NCBI GenBank assembly: GCA_900771975.1
Contig: CAAGPV010000070.1
Coordinates: 1 to 64,000 of the forward strand
DNA from: an uncultured Prevotella sp.
GTDB taxonomy: Bacteria; Bacteroidota; Bacteroidia; Bacteroidales; Bacteroidaceae
Length of the DNA: 64,000 nt
Direction: 5' to 3'
Shown here: piece by piece, positions 16,415-24,300 of the stretch
Numbering within the stretch: position 1 is the stretch's first letter
Layout of the letters: each line of letters begins with the position of its first letter
Program-made: the position numbers and the translations under genes
Notes under the pieces: model-generated
The model's database searches: none
Seen by the model: the letters and a program-made list of their open reading frames with translations, nothing else
Told to the model about the DNA's origin: nothing

Positions 16415-17757
16415 ACAAAGAATATCTGATATACAAGCTCTCCGACGAGGTTAAAAACTCTTGCAAGATAGACAATGAGCTCTTTTCCAAGTATGGCGTG
16501 AAGCGCGGACTGCGCAACGACGACGGCACTGGCGTACTCGTTGGACTCACCAATATAGGTAATGTGGTGGGCTACGAGCGCAAACCGGATGGAACGCTCT
16601 GCCCAGCAGAGGGCAAACTCTACTATCGTGGCTACGAACTTATGGACCTCGTAGAACCGTTGCTTCAGGAGAAGCGATGCGGTTTTGAGGAGATTGCCTT
16701 CCTGTTGTTGTCCGGACAACTTCCCGACAAAGAAGAGTTGGCAGCTTTTAAGGAACTGCTCAACGACAATATGCCCCTTGACCACCGCACCATCGTGCAC
16801 ATCATCGACCTCGAAGGCGCCAACATCATGAACATTTTGGCACGTTGCGTGCTCGAGATGTACACCTTCGACCCCAACCCCGACGACATTTCACGTGACA
16901 ATCTGATGCGACAGAGCATCGAACTCATAGCAAAATTCCCTACCATCATTGCCTATGCCTACAACATCTATCGGCACAGTGTTCAGGGAAGAAGCCTTCA
17001 CATACGCCATCCAAAGGAAAATCTGGGTATAGCCGAGAACTTCCTGTACATGATTAAGCACGGCGACTACACCGAACTGGACGCCCGTATGCTCGACCTT
17101 CTTATGATTGTGCAGGCCGAACACGGCGGCGGTAACAACTCAACGTTCACCGTTCGTGTCACCAGCTCTACCCGCACAGACACCTACAGCAGCATTGCTG
17201 CTGGCATCGGATCGCTCAAAGGTCCGCTGCATGGCGGTGCCAACATCAAGGTCATCAACATGTTCCACCACCTGAAAGAACAGATAAGCGACTGGCAGAA
17301 CGTAGACGAGATAGACACCTACCTGCGCCGAATGCTCAACAAAGAGGCTTACGACCACACAGGACTCATCTACGGCATCGGACACGCAGTCTACACGCTC
17401 AGCGATCCGCGGGCTATGGAGCTGAAACGCCTTGCTGGCGAACTGGCCAAAGAGAAAGGGCGCGAAGACGAATACCGCTTCCTGCGGCTCATCGAGCAGG
17501 AAGGCATCAAGTGCCTGATGGAACACCGTAAGAGCAACAAGCCGGCTTGTGCCAACCTCGACTTCTATTCGGGCTTCATCTACGAAATGATTGGGCTGCC
17601 ACAAGAGATATATACGCCCATCTTTGCCATGTCGCGCATAGTGGGATGGACGGCACACCGCATAGAGGAACTCAACTTTGAAGGACGGCGCATCATACGC
17701 CCCGCCTACAAGAACATACTCGGTGTACAGCAGTACACACCGCTCGAAGAGCGCTGA
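16411..17757 (+). CDS. gltA: Citrate synthase
   Basis: This 448-residue enzyme condenses oxaloacetate and acetyl-CoA to citrate. Typical features are the N-terminal EGKLYYRGYELMDLV segment, the active-site region HGGGNNSTFTVRVTSSTRTD, KGPLHGGANIKV, a catalytic GIGHAVYTLSDPRA stretch and CANLDFYSGFIYEM near the C-terminus. The protein is longer than E. coli GltA because of an N-terminal extension, a form seen in Bacteroidota. It overlaps aconitase by 4 bp. Together they would lead from oxaloacetate to isocitrate as the start of the oxidative branch towards 2-oxoglutarate. A 2-methylcitrate synthase activity is less likely in this context. Confidence 0.95.
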   Translation: MNKEYLIYKLSDEVKNSCKIDNELFSKYGVKRGLRNDDGTGVLVGLTNIGNVVGYERKPDGTLCPAEGKLYYRGYELMDLVEPLLQEKRCGFEEIAFLLLSGQLPDKEELAAFKELLNDNMPLDHRTIVHIIDLEGANIMNILARCVLEMYTFDPNPDDISRDNLMRQSIELIAKFPTIIAYAYNIYRHSVQGRSLHIRHPKENLGIAENFLYMIKHGDYTELDARMLDLLMIVQAEHGGGNNSTFTVRVTSSTRTDTYSSIAAGIGSLKGPLHGGANIKVINMFHHLKEQISDWQNVDEIDTYLRRMLNKEAYDHTGLIYGIGHAVYTLSDPRAMELKRLAGELAKEKGREDEYRFLRLIEQEGIKCLMEHRKSNKPACANLDFYSGFIYEMIGLPQEIYTPIFAMSRIVGWTAHRIEELNFEGRRIIRPAYKNILGVQQYTPLEER

Positions 17758-17788
17758 ACGAGGAACAACAATTCAGGATATACAACCA

Positions 17789-18724
17789 ATGAAACTACAA
17801 ATTGGCCGCCCATTGGCGGCACACGCAAGCCTTTTTCTGGCTGGCGCCTTTTGGGGACTGATGGCTCCGCTGGGGAAAGATGCCATGACCCACGGACTTA
17901 CAGGTATTGACATGGTATCAATGCGTGTGGCAGGAGGAGCACTCTTGTTTTGGCTCACCTCGCTTTTTCTTCCCCACGAGCATGTTCCCAAACGTGACAT
18001 CTTGCTCTTTGCTGGTGCCGGACTCTTCGGACTGGTCACCAACCAGTGTTGCTTCACCATCGGACTGAGCATCACCTCGCCCATCAATGCCAGCATCGTC
18101 ACCACCTCGATGCCCATCTTTGCCATGATTTTGGCAGCCCACATCCTCCACGAACCCATCACAATGAAGAAAGCACTCGGCGTGGCTATAGGCTGCGCTG
18201 GAGCAGTTACGCTCATCCTTACCAGTGCTTCTTCGGGCAATGCACGGGTGGGGGACATCCGTGGCGACCTGCTTTGCATGGGCGCACAACTCAGCTACGC
18301 CCTCTATCTTTCGCTTTTCAACAAGCTGGTGCGCAAATATTCGGTGGTGACGGTCAACAAGTGGATGTTTACCTATGCCTGTCTGATTATTCTGCCGTTT
18401 ACCTCTCATCATGTGGCCAACATCGACTTCGCTGCCGTTCCTACCTCTACATGGTGGGAAACAGCCTTTGTGGTGGGCATAGGAACCTATGTGGCATATA
18501 TGCTGATGATGGTGGGACAGACCACGTTGCGGCCTACCGTGGTGAGCATCTACAACTATGTGCAGCCTGTGGTGTCGGTCATCGTGAGTGTGCTTACAGG
18601 CATCGGCGTGTTCAGTCCGGCACAGGGCGTGGCCATCGTGCTTGTGTGCATCGGTGTGTGGATGGTGACCAAGAGCAAGTCGCGCCGGGATATGGAGAAC
18701 GACAAGACACCTTCAAGCCACTGA
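17789..18724 (+). CDS. EamA/DMT-superfamily transporter
   Basis: This is an inner-membrane protein of 311 residues with about ten transmembrane segments in two EamA halves. Recognisable parts are SLFLAGAFWGLMAPLGKDAM, TIGLSITSPINASIVTTSMP, the second-half entry GDLLCMGAQLSYALYLSLFN and the closing VVSVIVSVLTGIGVFSPAQG. The substrate is unknown; relatives export amino acids or other metabolites. The ATG at 17789 is preferred to the longer frame start at 17678, because that would overlap the citrate synthase gene by 80 bp and add residues unlike the family. It lies 31 bp after gltA and may be read through from that operon. Confidence 0.85.
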   Translation: MKLQIGRPLAAHASLFLAGAFWGLMAPLGKDAMTHGLTGIDMVSMRVAGGALLFWLTSLFLPHEHVPKRDILLFAGAGLFGLVTNQCCFTIGLSITSPINASIVTTSMPIFAMILAAHILHEPITMKKALGVAIGCAGAVTLILTSASSGNARVGDIRGDLLCMGAQLSYALYLSLFNKLVRKYSVVTVNKWMFTYACLIILPFTSHHVANIDFAAVPTSTWWETAFVVGIGTYVAYMLMMVGQTTLRPTVVSIYNYVQPVVSVIVSVLTGIGVFSPAQGVAIVLVCIGVWMVTKSKSRRDMENDKTPSSH

Positions 18725-18762
18725 CAGTCCACAACGTAAACCCAAGGCAGTTGCAGACTACA

Positions 18763-18798
18763 ATAAAAGGGTGAACGCATTTGCGTTCACCCTTTTAT
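18763..18798. terminator. Bidirectional terminator
   Basis: A perfect 17-bp stem (ATAAAAGGGTGAACGCA and complement) with a 2-base loop has A and T runs on both flanks. It separates the convergent transporter and GH94 genes. Confidence 0.9.
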
Positions 18799-18816
18799 CT
18801 GTTGTATTGCTATTTG

Positions 18817-21279
18817 TTAGAGTTCTACTTCTACCGTGTGCTCGCCTGCAGTGTAGGGAACCACCGTTCCCTCTACGGGCTGGCCGTCAACGACGATGCG
18901 CTTCACCCCTTTCTCCTTGCCGTTGGGGTTGACAACGTGTATGTTATAGACAGCATCGCGGAACTTGCGGCGCACTTTGTATTCCTTGGCTGTGGTAGGC
19001 AAGCAAGGATCGATGAGCAAACCGTTATAGTCGGGTTTGATGCCGAGGATGAATTCCGATACGGTATACCACATCCATGCGGCCGTTCCGGTGAGCCAGC
19101 TGTTCTTGCCTTCGCCTGGGCGGGCAGCATCTTTGCCTGCCACCATTTGGCAATTGACGTAAGGTTCGACCTTGTGAAGCGTCTGGTACTTCTCTTCCAC
19201 ATAGGAAGGAAGAATCTTTGTGTAGTGGTTCCAGGCATCCTGACCGCGTCCTGCTACGGTTTCGCCGATGATGACCCAAGGATTGTTGTGGCAGAAGATG
19301 CCGGCATTCTCCTTATAACCTTCGGGATAAGACGATATTTCGCCCATTTCTACGTGGTAGGTGGTAAAGGCTGGGTTGTTGAGAACGATACCGTGCTCAC
19401 ATTCCATGCGCTCTTTCACCGAGTCGAGGGCACGTCCCACAAGTCCTTCTTTCAGTCCGATGCCAGCCATGGTACACCATCCCTGGCTCTCGATGAATAT
19501 CTTTCCTTCTTCGTTTTCGTCCGATCCAATCTTGTTGCCATAGAAGTCGTAGGCACGCAAGTACCATTCGCCGTCCCAACCATCGCGTTTCACGGCTTCC
19601 ACCATGTCGTCAACAGCTTGTTGCATACGGTCGGCTTCCTTGTCGTATTCGGCTTTGCCGGTTCGCTTAGCCAGTTCGCGGCAGAGAGCCACATAGTCTT
19701 TTCCGGTGACGACGAACAGTCCAGCAATCATCAGCGACTCTGCCTTGGAGCCTTCGCTCTTGTTTTCTGTGGTCTGGAAACTCTCGTTAGGATCCCAAGA
19801 GAAGCAGTTGAGGTTCAGACAGTCGTTCCAGTCTGCACGCCCGATGAGCGGCAAACGGTGAGGACCGAGGTTGTTGATGACGTGGTTGAGGCTGACGCGC
19901 AGGTGCTCGAAGAGGCTTACTTCCGAGCCAGGTTGGTTGTCGAAAGGCACCATTTCGTCAAGAATGGAGAAGTCGCCCGTTTCCTTTATGTATGCCACGG
20001 TGCCGAAGATGAGCCAGCAGGGGTCGTCGTTAAATCCGCCACCGATGTCGTTGTTGCCACGTTTGGTAAGCGGTTGATACTGGTGATAGCATCCGCCATC
20101 GGGGAATTGGGTGGAAGCGATGTCTATAATGCGTTGGCGTGCGCGCCCAGGAATTTGGTGTACAAATCCCACGAGGTCCTGGTTGCTGTCCCGGAAGCCC
20201 ATACCACGGCCTATTCCGCTCTCGAAGAACGAGGCAGAACGCGACATGCAGAACGTCACCATGCACTGATATTGGTTCCAAATGTTCACCATTCGGTCGA
20301 GTTTGTCGTTGCCGCTCTCTACGTGGAACACGTCGAGCAGGTTGTTCCAGTAGTCGCCCAACTCGGCAAAAGCCTTGTCTACCTTCTCGGTAGTGTCGAA
20401 CTCGTTGATGAGAGCGTGGGCTTTATCCTTGTTGATGACCTTCTTTTCGGCAAACTTCTTGTCTTGTTCGTTTTCTACATAGCCGAGCAAGAAAATCAAG
20501 TCGCGGCTTTCTCCGGGTTTCAGTTCCACCTCTATATAATGGCTGGCAATAGGGCTCCAGCCATGGGCGAAGCTGTTTCGGGGTTTACCATCAGCCACTG
20601 CGTCCGGCAACGACTTCTCGCTATAAAGGCCTACAAAGGTCTCACGGTCGGTGTCGTAGCCCTGAATGGGTTGGTTGACGTGATAGAAGGCATAGTGGTT
20701 GCGGCGTTCGCGGTATTCGGTTTTGTGGTAGATGGTAGACCCTTCTATCTCCACTTCGCCGGTAGAGAAGTTGCGTTGGAAGTTCTCCATGTCGGTGGCA
20801 GCATTCCACAGACACCATTCGGTGAGCGAAAAGAGCTTGAGCGTCTTGGTGGTAGTGCCCAGGTTGCGCAGCGTCATCTTCTGTATTTCGCACCAACGGT
20901 GTAGTGGTACAAAGAAGAGCACCGAGGCTTCAACATCGTTTTTGCGCCCAGTGATGCGTGTATAGTTCATACCATGACGGCACTCATAGAAGTCCAGCGG
21001 TGTGCGGCAAGGCTTCCATCCAGGATTCCAGACGGTGTCTCCATCTTTCAGATAGAAGTAACGGCCGTCGTTGTCCATCGGAACGTTGTTGTAACGGTAG
21101 CGAGTCAGACGGCGGAATTTGGCGTCCTTATAGAACGAGTAGCCGCCAGCCGTGTTGGAAATGAGAGAGAAGAAGTCTTCGTTACCAAGGTAGTTGATCC
21201 AAGGCCAAGGTGTCTTTGGGTCGGTGATGATATATTCCCTGTGGGCATCATCAAAGTGACCGTAGTGTTTGTTGTCCAT
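18817..21279 (-). CDS. GH94 cellobiose phosphorylase
   Basis: This 820-residue protein has no signal peptide and probably acts in the cytoplasm. It would phosphorolyse cellobiose to glucose 1-phosphate and glucose. Features of GH94 are the N-terminal HFDDAHREYIITDPKTPWPW and NTAGGYSFYKDAKFRRLTRY segments, the (alpha/alpha)6 part with GFRDSNQDLVGF and the general acid in GGFNDDPCWLIFG, and WNDCLNLN later on. The length (about 810) and these segments fit cellobiose phosphorylase better than cyclic glucan or chitobiose enzymes, but the acceptor is not certain. It is a single transcription unit with a candidate TAAATTTG promoter at 21312-21319 and a shared terminator. No beta-glucosidase or transporter gene is adjacent. 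Confidence 0.9.
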   Translation of the reverse strand: MDNKHYGHFDDAHREYIITDPKTPWPWINYLGNEDFFSLISNTAGGYSFYKDAKFRRLTRYRYNNVPMDNDGRYFYLKDGDTVWNPGWKPCRTPLDFYECRHGMNYTRITGRKNDVEASVLFFVPLHRWCEIQKMTLRNLGTTTKTLKLFSLTEWCLWNAATDMENFQRNFSTGEVEIEGSTIYHKTEYRERRNHYAFYHVNQPIQGYDTDRETFVGLYSEKSLPDAVADGKPRNSFAHGWSPIASHYIEVELKPGESRDLIFLLGYVENEQDKKFAEKKVINKDKAHALINEFDTTEKVDKAFAELGDYWNNLLDVFHVESGNDKLDRMVNIWNQYQCMVTFCMSRSASFFESGIGRGMGFRDSNQDLVGFVHQIPGRARQRIIDIASTQFPDGGCYHQYQPLTKRGNNDIGGGFNDDPCWLIFGTVAYIKETGDFSILDEMVPFDNQPGSEVSLFEHLRVSLNHVINNLGPHRLPLIGRADWNDCLNLNCFSWDPNESFQTTENKSEGSKAESLMIAGLFVVTGKDYVALCRELAKRTGKAEYDKEADRMQQAVDDMVEAVKRDGWDGEWYLRAYDFYGNKIGSDENEEGKIFIESQGWCTMAGIGLKEGLVGRALDSVKERMECEHGIVLNNPAFTTYHVEMGEISSYPEGYKENAGIFCHNNPWVIIGETVAGRGQDAWNHYTKILPSYVEEKYQTLHKVEPYVNCQMVAGKDAARPGEGKNSWLTGTAAWMWYTVSEFILGIKPDYNGLLIDPCLPTTAKEYKVRRKFRDAVYNIHVVNPNGKEKGVKRIVVDGQPVEGTVVPYTAGEHTVEVEL

Positions 21280-21311
21280 TGAGTAATTATTGTTAGTGAG
21301 TTATGAATATG

Positions 21312-21319
21312 CAAATTTA
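21312..21319 (-). promoter_or_regulatory. Candidate promoter for GH94 gene
   Basis: The minus strand reads TAAATTTG, matching TAnnTTTG, 33 bp before the ATG at 21279. No convincing -33 box was seen. Confidence 0.5.
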
Positions 21320-21363
21320 AGGATTTTTTTAGACAATCTGCTCGTTTAGTCAGCAAAAAACAA

Positions 21364-21371
21364 TAACTTTG
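21364..21371 (+). promoter_or_regulatory. Promoter of the alpha-2-macroglobulin-like gene
   Basis: TAACTTTG lies 27 bp before the ATG at 21398. Confidence 0.65.
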
Positions 21372-21397
21372 CCTGTTGATAATGAAATTACCTAAAC

Positions 21398-24300
21398 ATG
21401 AAACAGGTCTTTTTAGCCATTCTATTAGTTATGTTTTTACCATTAAATATGTTTTCCCAAAGTTATGAGTCGTTGTGGAACGAGGCCGACAAGGCAGCCC
21501 GCAAGGACCTCCCGAAAACACAAATGGATGTTCTTGACAAGATTGTTGCCATGGCAAAGGCCAAGAACGACTACGGACAGTTGTTGGCTGCCGAGCTGAA
21601 ACGTGCCAACTTGCAATGTCAGATAACGCCCGACTCGTTGCAGCCTGCCGTTGCCCGTCTGGAGGCAGCAGCCGCTGAGGCCGACACCTCCTGTCCCGTG
21701 TTAGCAGCCGTCTACCATGCCGTGTTGGGAAACATCTATTCCCACAACACTTCGCTTGGTCACGACCATGCAGAAAAGGGACTTGCCCACTATCGTCAAG
21801 CCCTTGCCGACCCTGCACTCCTTGCCCGAACGTCCGCTGCCACCTGTCAGCCACTGGTGGGTGAGGGCAGTGCCAGTCGCTATTTCGGTGATGACTTGCT
21901 TCATGTGATTGGCAACTTTGTGGACAACTGGGTCCTCCTTCGTGACCATTATGTGGCCACTGGCAACCGGCCTGCAGCCTGCCTGTCGTCGCTTTATGCC
22001 CTTCAGGAAGAAGGAAAAAATGATGTTGCCCACCTCGATAGCCTGATAAACGACTATGGCGACTTGCCCGTTTGCTCGCAAGTGGCCATCGCCCGTTACC
22101 AACTCATGGGTGAAGACGATGAGTACATTGACGAAGACATTACCGACCGCAATCGTCTTGGCGGTGAAAAGTATCGCTTTGCACAAAACGCCGTCAGCCG
22201 TTGGGGTGACGGCCCAGGCATCAACCTGTTGCGCAACGAGCTCAATGAGCTTACGGCAGCACAACTTTCCACCGAACTACTTCGGATGCGTGTGGGACAG
22301 GGAACGGCCGCCAAGCTGGCATTGACCACCCGACATATTAATAAGGTGGTGCTCACTGTGATGCGTCTGTCCGTAGACGGCGACCACAACCTCAACCCTA
22401 ACGAAAAGAGCGATTTGGAAAAGCTGAAGCAAAGCAGGCAGAAAGGCACCGAGCTGCCTGTTGTTCGCACCTATGAAACTCACCCCGACTATGAATATCT
22501 TGCCGACACTGTCAGCCTGCCAGCTTTGTCCCCAGGTGTCTATCTCATCGAGACGAAAGCGGCAGATGCCGATGTCAAGCCTCTCTACGACGTGCTTCAT
22601 GTTAGCAATGTGTTCCCCCTCTACGAGCAACAGCCCGACACCACGTTGCGGGTGGCAGTGGTTGACTGTCAGACGGGCCAGCCTTTGCCTCATGCCAAGG
22701 TGCGCCTTCGCAACACTTACACCACCAGCAAGGACACAACTCCCCAAATACTTTCTGCTAACGAGCAGGGCGAGATGCGCTTTTCAAAGAAGCAATGGCG
22801 GAAAAGAAACGAGCTTTTCGCCTATACCGATGCTGACAAGGCCTCGCTTCCCGACTATTTGTGGCGTGATTTTTCCTATCGGTGTGACACCACCACACAG
22901 GTTGTTGAGGTGTTGTTTACCGACCGCTCGGTCTACCGACCAGGTCAGGTAGTACATGCCGCAGCCGTTTGTTATCGTCAGCAATGGCCCAATACGGTGT
23001 CGGTGATGGGCAACCATACTGTCACTTTCACGTTGCGCGATGTCAACGGTGAGGAGGTGGGTCATAAGGAGGCCGTTACCGATGGGTTTGGTTCGGCTGC
23101 TGTCGACTTCCAACTGCCACCCACTGGACTTACCGGCCGCTATTCTCTCTCCTCTGACGTAGACTATTGCAACTTCAGTGTGGAAGAATACAAGCGTCCT
23201 ACGTTCCAAGTGGAATTGGACAAGGTCACCCGTTCCTATCAAGCTGGCGACACCCTGATAATTACCGGACAGGCCAAGAGCTATGCAGGAGTTCCTGTTC
23301 AGAAGGGCAAAGTGAGCTATAAGGTTACCCGCGAACATGCTTTCTGGTGGTGGAGGAGTCAACCAGACGATGCAGCCACCTTGCTCACAGACACCACCAT
23401 TACCGACGATAATGGCCGTTTTGAGGTGCGTATGCCTCTTGTCATGCCTGCTTCATCCCATAAAGACCAAGTGGCGTTTTTCGATTTTGAGGTAGAAGCT
23501 CAGGTCACCGACCAAGGAGGCGAGAGCCATACGGCCTGTCTCAGCCTGCCCTTGGGCAACCGTTCCACGGTGTTGATGAGCGACTTGCCCGACAAGATGC
23601 GCCGCGAGAGTCTTCCGGAGTTCACCTTCAGCTACCGGAATGCGGCCGGCAACAATGTCGAGAGCGTGGTAAACTACACCATTGATGGAGGTCGTCAGCA
23701 GCAGGCAGACGCCGGCAAACCTGTTCGTCTTCCGCAAACGCTTGCCTCGGGAGCTCACCGTCTGGAGGCCACCTGTGGCACCGACACCCTCAAACAAGAC
23801 TTTGTGGTGTTCTCAATGGACGACCGTCGTCCACCCGTTTCCACCGACGACTGGTTCTATCAGAGCGCCGAGATGTTTCCAAACAACGGTGATCCCGTCT
23901 ACATACAAGTGGGAGCAAGCGATGCCGATCAGTACATTCTCTATTCGGTCTTTGCTGGCAATACGCTCATCAAGGAGGGCGTTATCCGCCAGAGCAATGC
24001 CCTCACCACTTGGAAACTCACCTATAAGGAGAATTATGGCGATGGTCTGCGTATCAACTTCGTATGGGTGAAAGACGAAAAGGTACACTCCCATTCCGCA
24101 ACCATCCGCCGTCCCGAGCCCGACAGGCGTCTGCGACTGAGCTGGACCACCTTCCGCAACCGCTTAGAGCCCGGCAACGACGAGCAGTGGACGCTCTCTG
24201 TGCTCCGTCCAGACGGCCGACCGGCTGAAGCCCAGCTCATGGCGGTGCTCTATGACAAGAGTCTTGAGGCCATTCTTCCGCATAGTTGGAACCTGCAACC

